Positions 8,711 through 17,830 of a DNA stretch of 20,010 nt are shown here, piece by piece; position 1 is the first letter of the stretch; every line of letters starts with the position of its first letter. A program made the translations under genes and the position numbers. The notes under the pieces are model-generated. The model did not search any database and was not told the DNA's origin. It saw only the letters and a list, made by a program, of their open reading frames with translations. This DNA is from Lenisia limosa (taxonomy: Eukaryota > Breviatea). The DNA is taken from assembly GCA_001655205.1 (NCBI GenBank), contig LPNZ01006231.1, forward strand, positions 1 through 20,010, given 5' to 3'.

Positions 8711-8910
8711 ATCTGCAACAAATATCTTTGATATAATCGCTTGTACTTTCGAATCTACCCCTTTCAAGTGTGTTCATTGACAACATTTTTGCTAAAATGT
8801 TCGTACCATTAATATGCATTTAGAATAATCACTTCTCTTGCATTAAACTCCTTTTTTTGTTTACTGTTTTATATTTTGTTCCTCACTGCTTATTGTGTAG
8901 GCTGTTCCAT
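8711..8910. promoter_or_regulatory. divergent upstream region
   Basis: About 200 bp between the GGC1 start (minus) and the likely start of the plus gene at 8911. AT-rich, including tttttttgtttactgttttatattttg; probably a shared promoter region, with no specific site recognised. Confidence 0.35.
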
Positions 8911-9900
8911 ATGCGCGGCGTGCTACATAAAGCTCTTCCACAGGAGGCACAGATCAGAGTTAGTGGTCTTTTAGTTGCATTGGTCCACAAATAACCAAAT
9001 TAAATATGAGTTTTGACTATTCTTGGAAAAGTACCCTGTTAATGAGATTGCAGAAGCGGTGCTGCTTTTCCATTGCCCTGATTTCATGTTTTCTTATTAT
9101 TTTTAAGAGTTTAAACTAACCCTTCTTTAGCTTGACAGATCGGTATATGATGCCTTCTGTCGTGAGGAAATTGATGAAAACTTCAATTCCAAAACCTTCA
9201 TGGTAAGAAGAAATATGTTTCACTTTTTTGAGGTGGAAGATGGGGTGAGGTGAGGGATGGGGTGAGGTGAGGGGTTGGAGGATCGTATAAATTTTTTTTA
9301 TTAGTGAAGTGTATTGAATATTTACTTTCTAGAATGCACTTCATTCGGTCAAAGAGTGTGTTTAAAATGAAATTGCTAGACTACAGCAGTCCACATCACC
9401 AGATTTTAATTTTGTAGCTTTGCGAAAGAAACACAACGATATGGAAACCTCCCTTGCTAAGTCAGCTGTCAACCTTTTTTTTTTGCTTCACGTTGGTGGT
9501 TTGGATTGATTATTTATCTGCTTATTCTGTTACATTTGTTTCATTTTGCTCAACCTGAAGCTAAGTATAATTTATTTGTATACTTTTCGTTGTTGTTGGT
9601 GTATGGGCTATGCTTGTGGTATACTTTTTTTGCAATCTAATTATAAAGAAGATGAGCAAGCATCAGACAAGGAAGAAGAGGAGGACACAGAAGAGGAGGA
9701 AGAAGGAAGATGAAAAACACGCTGAAATTGAAGCTGACATAGACATTCACATCCCCAATGTACACTGGTTCAAGTAGGCAAATTAAAATGTTTCGTCTAT
9801 TTCTTGGTGTAATGTTGTTTTTTTGGGGTTTTTTTTTGAAGAAAAACATACTTTTCCCATGTAGATATTCCACATTGCCTCAAGAAATGCCATAATTTAG
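8911..9900 (+). CDS. unrecognised exon-rich gene, N-terminal part
   Basis: A phase-consistent series of exons is readable: 8911-8958 (MRGVLHKALPQEAQIR), 9032-9058 (YPVNEIAEA), 9131-9202 (LDRSVYDAFCREEIDENFNS...), 9333-9355, then from 9380 (LQQSTSPDFNFVALRKKHND, METSLAKSA). Introns are 73, 72, 130 (strong donor ATG|gtaaga) and 24 nt (9356-9379). A further exon from 9649 to 9773 is Lys/Arg-rich, then acidic (EDEKHAEIEADIDIHIPNVHWF), probably spliced to a short last exon near 9863-9900. I do not recognise the family. It may be one gene with the exons at 10252-10366 and 10575-10900, or two. Exon edges after 9450 are uncertain. Confidence 0.5.
9239..9271. repeat. 17-nt tandem repeat, two perfect copies
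   Basis: gatggggtgaggtgag at 9239-9254 and again at 9256-9271. G-rich and purine-biased, lying inside the predicted 130-nt intron 9203-9332. Confidence 0.85.
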
Positions 9901-10251
9901 TATACTATGTGTTTTTGCAACATTGGCCAAGCAATTCGAAATCATCTCTTTCATTCATTAGACAAGACAGAATTAGCACATGTATCAACCAGTTCAAGAG
10001 TATTTTTGTAAGTAATAGCTGACTTGTGGTTGTGAGCCAAAATTGTTTGAAATGCATGGTTCACGAAAGTCTGACAGCTTTAAAGTGAAATGTCCAAGTA
10101 AAGGGGGGGACCTTTGCTTGTTTATTGGTCATCAATATACGGTATACTATATGTATGAGTATATATGATACATATCATATTTATCAAAAGGTCTTACCAA
10201 TTATATGAGAAAGGATACGTCACAATTAAAGAAACTCGTTTATCATTTCAG
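9901..10251. other. no supported gene
   Basis: AT-rich. Around 10136-10190 there is a run of TATAC/ATATG steps resembling the palindromic tract at 3240-3320. Probably intron or intergenic sequence. Confidence 0.35.
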
Positions 10252-10366
10252 AATGCGAGTGTAAGACAGACATTGAATTTGACCCCAATGTCCCAACAAG
10301 TTCAATTAAAATGGGTACATTGCTGGAGGCTTCAGCATCAATTGTCGCAGGAGAGTCTTACACAAG
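10252..10366 (+). CDS. exon of an unrecognised gene
   Basis: Between a good acceptor (tatcatttcag) and a donor (ACAAG|gttggtg), one frame reads CECKTDIEFDPNVPTSSIKM and GTLLEASASIVAGESYTR. The other two frames are broken or unnatural. No domain recognised. It may be upstream of the 10575 exon in the same gene. Confidence 0.5.
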
Positions 10367-10574
10367 GTTGGTGTGTTATCTTTACTCTTGAATAATAGGT
10401 AGTAAATTATCAGTGGAATATGTTACATACTAGGCAAATAATTATCTTTTATAATAGGTTATTTATGCTTATTTACACCTAGGAGTTGAAAGAATCTGCT
10501 ATTAAGCTTGCACACTTATAATCATGCATACTATAAGTTGTTATCCAGCCTTAATATTTCTCTATCTGATTTAA

Positions 10575-10910
10575 TGCACTCTTGGCTCCCTCACTGACAA
10601 CACAATTATCGCCGCCGGCAGATTCTTTGCCAACGCCGTCCAATTTCCGCCAGAGCCTAGCGTAACTTTGACTGGTGTTTTGGGCAATCTACAGGCACTA
10701 AAGGAGCTGTCTACCAAGTGGATAATCAAAATTGTTAAGGCTCACCCTTCAAAGTGTGTAATACTGGATTATTGAGAAACCTAATAATACAGAACTTTCA
10801 GATCAGACACTACGTTCGCTAAGAGACGGAGATCAACAAGTACCCTTGTCTCTCTTGTCCACCTCTCGTCCAAATTCTTTAAGGCTTTTGCTGTTCTGTG
10901 TTCCGCTATG
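10575..10910 (+). CDS. exons of an unrecognised gene, GC-ending codons
   Basis: Open from 10575: TLGSLTDNTIIAAGRFFANA, VQFPPEPSVTLTGVLGNLQA and LKELSTKWIIKIVKAHPSK, ending at donor TCAAA|gtgtgt. A 48-nt intron (10754-10801) joins in phase to SDTTFAKRRRSTSTLVSLVH and LSSKFFKAFAV. Codons end mostly in C/G (GCC GCC GGC, AAC GCC GTC), unlike GGC1 or the kinases. The stretch looks like part of a helical, globular protein. Later sequence to about 11117 is open in two frames and not resolved. No function proposed. Confidence 0.5.
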
Positions 10911-11117
10911 CATGTATATTGTATTTCGCTATTATTGTCTAATAATCACACTTATAACAATAATTTAGATATCTACTACATCAAAGATGACACCTTGTCT
11001 TATCCTAAGTTGGAGGAAAGAGGGACTCGTTGCCAAGAACAACGGGGTTCACATTGGTGCCATCTGTCGTCCAAAATGAGATTGATAGATTATTTTTGTT
11101 CTGGGTGGTGTTCATGA

Positions 11118-11880
11118 AATGTATGAAAATATATTCAAAATCAGTACGGGTAAACTAATTACTGTTTTATTTAAGGCATCTTTTTGTTAGTTGGACGGCA
11201 TTCTTTGTTTTTCAAATCTTGTTCGGCCTGTTATAAATATAAACATAGTGCATACATTCATATGATATAACTACATGCGATATATGAAATAGACAAGCTG
11301 TGGTAAGGGGGTTGGGCGGGGGTGCAGATTCACCATGGTTATAAAGCAGGTTCCTAAACCAGAATATTGTCAGGGATATCCAAACGAAAGTTTCAGTTAT
11401 TAAGAAACAAATGGAGAAATGAAGAGGGTGTCCGTCACACTGGGTTACATCGGTAAACTGTCGTCGAAATTCGCGGCTTTTTGATGAATTTTCTACATCA
11501 ACAGCGCCTTGACACCTATGAGAGTGTCACGTATTGAAAGATTTGAGTATTAGAAAATGACACTTTGATCAGTGATGAATAGTTCGTAAAAATTATCATA
11601 AATGAGGGGAGAATCTGACGCCAGATCAGCGTGAGGATATTATGTTATAATATTATACAAGTAAAAATGATATTGATAAGCCCAAATCCTAAGTCATACA
11701 ACTCATTGTCGTGCAGAAACAAGTCATTGGGAGATATTACTATCTAGAAGCTTGTCCACAACAAAATGTGTTCATCAAACAGAATTGCTTCCTTTGACCT
11801 TCTTGGAACATCAAACGTAGCTGTGTCTCAAGCCACCTCTTCAAATCTTTTTTAGTTTCTTTACTTAAAGGAATTTAAGT
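11118..11880. other. no supported gene
   Basis: AT-rich sequence with short frames only and no motif, RNA gene or clear repeat. Confidence 0.4.
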
Positions 11881-11884
11881 TCAG

Positions 11885-12366
11885 TCAATTAGAATTGTGT
11901 ACAAAAAACCCAAAATACGTGGGAAATCCTGCCGAAAAGCAAACTTTAATTCCTTCAACTAAAATGTTAACATAAGGGTGAACTTTCCACCAAATATTCT
12001 CAGCCATTGTTTGAAATAGAGTTGGTCTACTCCCGAGCCTAATACAATCCCAAGAGAGGACTCTGCGAACTGTTCGCTCACCTCTAGAAGCAACTTTATT
12101 AATTAAATAAAACACAATGACACGTCACTTTTTGCCTAAAGCAGGTTGGTAAACATTACAAGCCAGCCCATGTCTTTGAAGATTATCTCCCCAGGCGCTT
12201 AAGTACCGTAGTTTCGTCAGGCCTGAGAACATCCTTATACATCATATGTGCCAAATAAAACATCAACCGTGGCCCAGCAGTTCGTCGACCCAACCAATAT
12301 TGGTAATAAAACCATGAAACCACAAAAAACGGAGATTCGATAATGCAGTTAAAGGTTAGTGTGTTT
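11885..12366 (-). pseudogene. unrecognised aromatic-rich protein, frame broken once
   Basis: From an acceptor-like site near 12366 the minus strand reads NCIIESPFFVVSWFYYQYWL, GRRTAGPRLMFYLAHMMYKD, VLRPDETTVLKRL and then shifts by one base at a GGGG run (12191-12194), continuing GDNLQRHGLACNVYQPALGK. A 45-nt intron with ends gtgacg...ttctag would join in phase to GERTVRRVLSWDCIRLGSRP and IWWKVHPYVNILVEGIKVCF, stopping at TGA (11885). Many Trp/Phe/Tyr and hydrophobic runs suggest a membrane protein. Family not recognised. The one-base break may be a homopolymer error rather than true decay. Confidence 0.4.
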
Positions 12367-12483
12367 AAAGTATGCTAGAGATAATGCTTTATATTGACCA
12401 AAACTACCTATTGTAAATGTTTATGTTGGATCTTGGTATTTAGTGGACTTTTTGGATATCCAATTTGCCCAAAAACAACCACA

Positions 12484-12783
12484 TCACTTTTTGGATCATT
12501 TTCAAAGGTGTTTACTATCATTTTCCACGAAGTGATCCTGCATATCCACTCGTATGATAATTAACCGAAAGTTCTATGATACTCTGATACACTCATGTTA
12601 TCGGCCATATGATCAAATCACTAGTGTATATATGGGTTAACCTATCACTTTTGGGTCATTTTCACACATGTAATCTACCATTTTCCACGCAGTGATATAA
12701 TACATCAGATCCACTTGTATGATAATTGACCGACAAGGCTCAATGATACTCTGATACACTAGGAATTAAACCTCGTGTTATCG
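12484..12783. repeat. diverged direct repeat, two copies of ~120-140 bp
   Basis: Copy A (12484-12603) and copy B (12645-12783) share, in order, tcactttt-gg-tcattttca, ccattttccacg-agtgat, tccact-gtatgataatt-accga, atgatactctgatacact and tgttatcg, with small indels. Both are noncoding. This suggests an old local duplication or a decayed repeat family. Confidence 0.7.
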
Positions 12784-13302
12784 TCGTTCATCATTTCGAC
12801 TCGAATGTCGGTCACATGCTCACATCTGGTGGATATGGGACAACATGCTTATTTTTGCTAAATTGCCATCGACATGAAAAGAACAATTAACAATCATGAT
12901 ATACTTTCAGATAAAGAAGAATTTTGAGTCATGATACCGCAATTTGATAGATATGAAGAAAACCAGTCATTTTTTGCACTTTCGAAATGACGAATATCGT
13001 ACTTTCACAGAGAGAGTCATTACCACGTTTGTTATTGAAAAATTGTCACTGACAGTTCATACTTGTGAAAATGAGACAAAAAGTGATATTATTACTCATT
13101 GTTCTTTTCATAACTTTGAAAGTGTAGCAGGATTACTAATTGTTCATTTCTATGAAAGGATTGTCTGAAGATTCTTTGCTCTTTTTCGATGAAACAGCCT
13201 TTTTTCAAATAAAAATGGCATGGTATCCAATATATTACTACCTTTCGAGTCGAAATGGGAAACTGGTAAATAAGCTAACACCCAGCTTTTGATTATTCTT
13301 AC
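12784..13302. other. no supported gene
   Basis: Contains one ATG-initiated 74-codon plus-strand frame (12944-13168, rich in His/Thr/Phe) with no motif or splice evidence. Noted but not called. Confidence 0.35.
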
Positions 13303-13500
13303 CTTTATCTGTGGTGATGGAGATAAAGTGGGGGAGATACTTCAAAAACAGTTTTCACTTCTTCATCTAATACACGGCAAATTGTGAAAGAAGATTTTAC
13401 AACAAAATTTATAACATCCAGACCCCACATTTCAGTTTTTGGCTTCACCGGAGTAATTCCTCCATACCCGGAGGGATCATTCCCCTGCTTGGATTGTCTT
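13303..13500 (-). CDS. exon pair of an unrecognised gene with a candidate 19-nt intron
   Basis: The minus strand reads GYGGITPVKPKTEMWGLDVI, NFVVKSSFTICRVLDEE; removing gtgaaaactgtttttgaag (13340-13358, 19 nt) continues in a new frame as YLPHFISITTDK and ends exactly at a strong donor (AAAG|gtaagaat, at 13302). Unspliced, the frame runs into HHHR-stop two bases before that donor. The 5' boundary is unclear. No family recognised; it may be the upstream part of the broken gene at 11885-12366. Confidence 0.4.
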
Positions 13501-13520
13501 GTTTGAAAGGTGTCCGACAA

Positions 13521-14031
13521 TTATCCAAGCTATCTTTTCATATACTTGTCCAATTCTCAAAAATAGAACATATTTCAGTACGTTATTGAATTGTAACATC
13601 AATAGTCATCCAGCCAGCACAAGTCCTTGGTGACTCGGACAGAACTCGTTTTTACTGGACTTTTGCCTGTTTCAAACCATATTTCTTGTCATTTAATCCA
13701 TAATAAATGCCAAGGCCAAAGAAAGGTGAGCCAAGCCTCGAATACTTCTTTATTTTCAACCTTCTCGCTATTCCTTGACTATATTATTGTTATGCACCTT
13801 ACCGCCATAAATCAATTTGGCCAACACACAACCATCCCTGATCTATTTTACCACAATCGTGTATGTGATGAACATGAGTCCAAATGCCTCTGCCTAAATG
13901 GGCTAACCCGTAATTCAGCCACAATGCCACAATTCCCTGCCTCTATAGAAGAAGCATAGAAACTCCAGTCACAAACTTGAAGGATTTCATCTTGACTCCA
14001 TACTTTTGTTTATTCTCCTCCAAGGATAAAC
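13521..14031. other. no supported gene
   Basis: A 110-codon plus-strand frame (13627-13959) has no recognised motif. It probably is 3'-flanking sequence of the CDK8-like gene. Confidence 0.35.
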
Positions 14032-15089
14032 TCATGAAATCCCCCTCAAAAAATCAGGAAGTTGCTGCTGTGGAAACCCATACTCAGCAAAAATACAAAA
14101 TAAAAGCGAAAAAAACAACTTAGAATTTGGCTGTGGTTCTTCTAAAAAAAAAGGGTGCTTCAAGGCTTCTCTGGCTGTAATACGCTTGAGAGGAGAATAA
14201 CAAAGAAGTTTTAAAAGTAGATCTTGTCCACTTGACGATATTCCTGATGGTAGAGAAGTGTTGAAAAACTTCCAATCAGACACAAGCTCAAAGTGTGGAA
14301 AACACATCAAGTCATTATCAGCAGGTGTGCCCAAAACTGAAAATATTTTTTTTAGTTGCTCAAGGTGAATGTTCCCACACTCTTTCCCTTGAAAGAGAGG
14401 CTTCAATGTTAAAAGCTCTCCAAAAATACAACCTACTGCCCAAATATCGACAGCAGAAGAGTAATGACGACATCCAAGTAATAACTCAGGTGCCCTGTAC
14501 CAAAGCGTTACCACAACTCCATTTTCATGAAATGATCTTAAAGGCTCTTTAAAGCAGCGAGCTAAGCCAAAGTCCGCTGATAAACTATTTGAAACAAACC
14601 GATCTTAACAATTCCATAGAACCTGTTAAGCAAAATTAAAACATTTGAGGGCTTTATATCACGATGAACAACCCAATTACGATGTAAAAACTCAATGCCT
14701 TTGAGAATCTGCCATAACAATGTTTTTGATACAGAGAGAGGAAGCCAAGTTGTTAGAATAACTGGGTACCTTTTTCTTGATTGACCATAAGCCCGCAACA
14801 TTTGAAACAAATCAAAAGTTGCATATTCAAATATAAGTATCACATTACTGGAATCATAATCTGTATCTACTTCAACTAAAGATATAATATTAGGATGTTG
14901 AAGTTCCTTCAAAAGACATAATTCTCTTACAGTTGAGAGAGAAATCCCTTCAATGCTGATTGATGATTTAAAAAATTTTACTGCAACAAATTTGCCCTCC
15001 AAAACTCCTTTAAAGACTTTCCCATAGGTTCCTTCTCCAATCTTTGCTATAATTTGAAAGGATGATGATTTTCCGTCTTTTCTTATCAT
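14032..15089 (-). CDS. CDK8: CDK8/CDK19-like cyclin-dependent kinase (Mediator kinase type), two exons
   Basis: A 344-residue kinase. Motifs in order: GEGTYGKVF (~res 18-26), VAVKFF lysine, ISLSTVREL (the cyclin-binding helix, cf. SMSACRE of CDK8), KELQHPNIISL, FEYATFDLF, NWVVHRDIKPSNVLI, KIADFGLAR, VTLWYRAPELLLGCRHYSSA, VDIWAVGCIFGELL and HPFFLEEPQP. The RHY after the APE motif, the NWV-HRD phrase and the FLE-x-P-x-P end point to CDK8 rather than cell-cycle CDKs. CDK8 with cyclin C forms the Mediator kinase module and phosphorylates RNA polymerase II and transcription factors. A 23-nt intron (14577-14599) sits inside the K-I-A-DFG motif and its removal restores frame. Animal CDK8 has DMG where this has DFG. 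The start is the ATG at 15089; the frame stays open upstream through GC-rich non-protein-like sequence. Confidence 0.88.
14577..14599 (-). other. 23-nt intron
   Basis: gtttgtttc...tttatcag interrupting the codon for the Ala of KIADFG. Joins two frames of the CDK8-like kinase, with total coding length an exact multiple of three. Confidence 0.9.
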
Positions 15090-15117
15090 ACTAGCACACC
15101 CAAACCCTGCTGCAGAC

Positions 15118-15252
15118 CAACTGATGAAGAGATGACTGCCTGACTTTGGGCTGACGACACGGAGCTGACCAAACCCACCCTGGGTACAGGGGCTCCAAGC
15201 GACGCTTGCTGTACCCTCCAGGGGCTCCAAGTGACGTGCCCCCGGCCACTTG
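15118..15252. repeat. GC-rich structured patch upstream of the CDK8-like gene
   Basis: In otherwise AT-rich DNA this segment is strongly GC-rich. cagggGCTCCAAG-c/t-gacg occurs at 15187-15204 and 15219-15236. gggtacag (15182-15189) pairs with ctgtaccc (15209-15216), and inside it aagcg/cgctt (15197-15207) forms a second small stem. It could be a repeat fragment, a structured leader or part of a noncoding RNA. Confidence 0.55.
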
Positions 15253-15380
15253 TAATAATTCGTTGCTAAATGTCGAAAAATGACTGGAAAAAAAATGCTG
15301 CAAAACAGTCTCACTGAAATTAGAAACTCGTGCTAAATTAATATTGTTAATATACCCAGCAGTGATATGTTGCCATTAGG

Positions 15381-15807
15381 TTGAAGAAGGTGATTTGTAG
15401 AAGAAACTCGAAATTGAAACAAAACCTGGCTCAATATACGTTTGTTGCCTTTTTTATTGATAATAGAACAAGAGAAATTAGAGAAGCGGAGGTTTTGGAG
15501 GATGAAAAGAAGGGCTCAAGCCTGGTTAGTGTTTTATGTTTGATTATAGTCCGTGTTATTCTTTTAAAATATTTTTATCTCCCTAGGGCAAAAAATACAC
15601 TAATTTTGCTGTTGAGATTGATTGCAAATCAAGTTCCATTTTAAGTCATCGAATTGTGGTAACAAGCCAGGACGAAAAGGTAGGTCTACATGGTGCACTT
15701 GAGAGATAACCTTTTGCTGTAGAGAGCGCCAAGTCCAAGCGCAAGGTCCTTCGCAAGAAGCGCCTCACACACAAGGACATCAATTCACGACTATCGTGGG
15801 AACTCAG
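15381..15807 (+). CDS. unrecognised gene, several exons, basic C-terminal segment
   Basis: Exons read KKVICRRNSKLKQNLAQYT, then after a 27-nt intron (15440-15466) REIREAEVLEDEKKGSSL, then after a 62-nt intron (15525-15586) GKKYTNFAVEIDCKSSSILS and HRIVVTSQDEK, ending at donor AAG|gtaggt. A 45-nt intron (15680-15724) gives SAKSKRKVLRKKRLTHKDIN and SRLSWELR up to donor CTCAG|gttttc (15808). The last exon uses C/G-ending codons and is Lys/Arg-rich, like a nuclear localisation or nucleic-acid-binding segment. Its other two frames are also open, so this reading is tentative. The 5' end is not found. Family not recognised. Confidence 0.4.
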
Positions 15808-15931
15808 GTTTTCTTCCTGTTCGTGTTTGTGGGGTTTATGAGCATGTTTACCAACTGTTGTGTTTTTCTTCATTGCAGTTTTTTTTTGCTACAGTGGGAG
15901 TATTTATTGAGTTTTTAGAGAATACAGTTTT

Positions 15932-16242
15932 TGTCAACCCCATCTTACAATAGAGCCTCCATCACCAAATTATCCTCTTTTGTGACTACAGTCCTCAACC
16001 AACTCAGATTCGCTGAGTTATCATTCTTTTCTTGCTGCCTCTCCGATTATGTCAAATATACCTGGGTCCCATCCATAGCTAAGCGGATCACGTCCAACTT
16101 TCAGTTCCCCGACAGAGTGTCTCAGAAGTCCGAACGTTTGGGTCATTCTCATCTGTATGTGATTGTATTCTGTTGTCATTGTTTAGCTTCTCCAATTTAT
16201 CGGGCTTCGAAACCAGGCAGCGCAATATTTTGTACACTCTGA
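15932..16242 (+). CDS. possible downstream exon, unrecognised
   Basis: After an acceptor-like atacag (15922-15927) a frame reads STPSYNRASITKLSSFVTTV, LNQLRFAELS and SDYVKYTWVPSIAKRITSNF, open to a TGA at 16242. It contains two possible helices but no known domain; true exon edges are unclear. It may be the end of the gene starting at 15381. Confidence 0.3.
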
Positions 16243-16508
16243 GTCCTTTCGTAAATCTTTTCCTATTTCATCCTCCCAAGTATGTGGGTGCGGTGAGTAT
16301 GTATTATATATAGCTATATATATAAATCTCTCATTGAACAGTCACCTCACACTGATGACTCTGCCTTCGCAGAATTTGTTCAGATACGTATCTGGGTGAT
16401 TAATAACAGTTTAGCAATGCCCAGAAATTCAAATCGTGATGAAGTCTATTGACGACTATAAAATGAAAATTCCCAAGCAAGATGTCGAGCACCCCATTTT
16501 CAAATTAT
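16243..16508. other. convergent intergenic region
   Basis: Contains a TATATATAGCTATATATATA tract near 16303-16323. No gene supported. Confidence 0.4.
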
Positions 16509-17830
16509 TTATTCATTTGAAGGCCTTTCAGTTGTTCTTGTCAGAGGGATTCCAGAAACTTGCAACATGGAGTCAAACCACTGGAACACACGGGGACGAC
16601 ACATCTCACTTGACTCAGTGTGAACGGTTGTACCTAAAAGTCAACAAACAGCAATGCCAAACCAGCCGACTCTTGCTTCATAGAAGAATTTACAAGTAAT
16701 TCCCCGAGTGGCTTTGAACTGCATTTCCCTGATTCAATTATGATTACTATTATTCCCACAGTTGCAAATTTTATTCCTCACGAAACTTCGAATGACTGGA
16801 TTTTCATGAGGCATATAGGAGTGAGAGCAGTCAGTTAGAGCTACACATCGCAAACGCTTTAAACAAGGTCCTGAAATGGTTACAGGACAGATCCTACCAT
16901 AATAGTTCAACAAATGCGCAATAGCAGCACCCCCATAAGAATGAGCAACAAACACAATGTCCTTTGCTTCTGCTCTTTCAACAATATTCTTATACACATA
17001 CACCTAATTTGTCAAGTTTTGTTTGATAGCATACAATATGGTCCAAAGGTTGTAAAGGACTTCTTAAAGATGAAGTAGATCTACGTGTAAAAAGGCAAAA
17101 ATAACCTTTCCACTTTTTGCTTCTTGTTTCTAGGCTCTTTATGTCCACGTATGTCATTTGGGTTTAAAATCTAAAAAAAAATCAATTCTAAAATCTAAGC
17201 CAACCAAAGTACCCCAACCACGGTTATTGGCCTCCTACAACTATTAAATGAAGTTCAACCTGGTAACAGACTTTAATATAAGGTCCAACTGTTCCCATAT
17301 CAAGAGAGTTATTTATACACAAAGCTCGAGCCCATTGACCACATCTCACAGCTCTAAGAGGTTCAACACGACGCAAGCAAGACCAACCCCATGCCTTGAC
17401 AAATTACCATCAGCTTTTCTGATTCCAAGCAATTTTTTGTTCCTAAAACAAAGGAACATTCTTCTTCTGCTTCTGCATCAACAGGACAGGATACATAATC
17501 TAGATCATATTTATCTTGAAGGTAAGCCTAAAATCAATAAATTCCTGATAAATTCAAGCCAAACCTGGACATACTGCTCAACAGTATCGCCCAATTTCTC
17601 ATAGTGGTCTTGGTCTTCAAACTAAAATATAATACTTTTGAAAAGAGTCCGTCCAACTAGAACCAAGAACCCACCCATACCTCAAAACCATTGCCAGTTT
17701 TCAGACTAATCATTTTACCATTTTTGTTAAACTTGTATCCCAGCTCCCCTAGCTTGATTTTTCCAGTATTTAAAGAAAAGAATGGCTGAGATGGGGGTGT
17801 GGAAGCAGTTGAGAGAGAAGGAAGCTTCAT
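16509..17830 (-). CDS. ARB2/FAM172-like alpha/beta-hydrolase-fold protein, 11 exons
   Basis: A complete 325-residue protein. Splicing gives, in order, LGELGYKFNKNGKMISL, EDQDHYEKLGDTVEQYV, EKLMVICQGMGAVRCGQWAR, INNSLDMGTVGPYIKEANN, RGWGTLILNPND, DHIVYVYKNIVERAEAKDIV, FVAHSYGGAAIAHLL (the ARB2 nucleophile elbow with Ser), CVALTDCSHS, NWKCSSKPL and SAGTTVHTESSE. These follow the FAM172/ARB2 domain from end to end. In fission yeast Arb2 is a partner of Argonaute in heterochromatin RNAi, and the animal FAM172 proteins are nuclear with Argonaute and chromatin links; the role here is inferred. Ten introns: 17622-17680 (59), 17528-17564 (37), 17354-17387 (34), 17235-17271 (37), 17171-17204 (34), 17081-17105 (25), 17004-17034 (31), 16871-16897 (27), 16729-16759 (31), 16634-16662 (29). 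The coding sum is exactly 978 nt. Stop TAA. Confidence 0.9.

Noticed and set aside
14295-14552. 85-codon plus-strand frame
   Set aside because: Antisense shadow of the CDK8-like catalytic domain.
15090-15314. Upstream extension of the CDK8-like protein in the same open frame
   Set aside because: The sequence is a GC-rich repeat patch with no kinase-like residues; the ATG at 15089 sits at the usual distance before the glycine loop.
15725-15807. TAF6-like histone fold, suggested by the KRKVLRKKRLTHKDIN phrase
   Set aside because: The preceding residues lack the histone-fold helix and no continuation matches, so the resemblance is only to a short basic segment.
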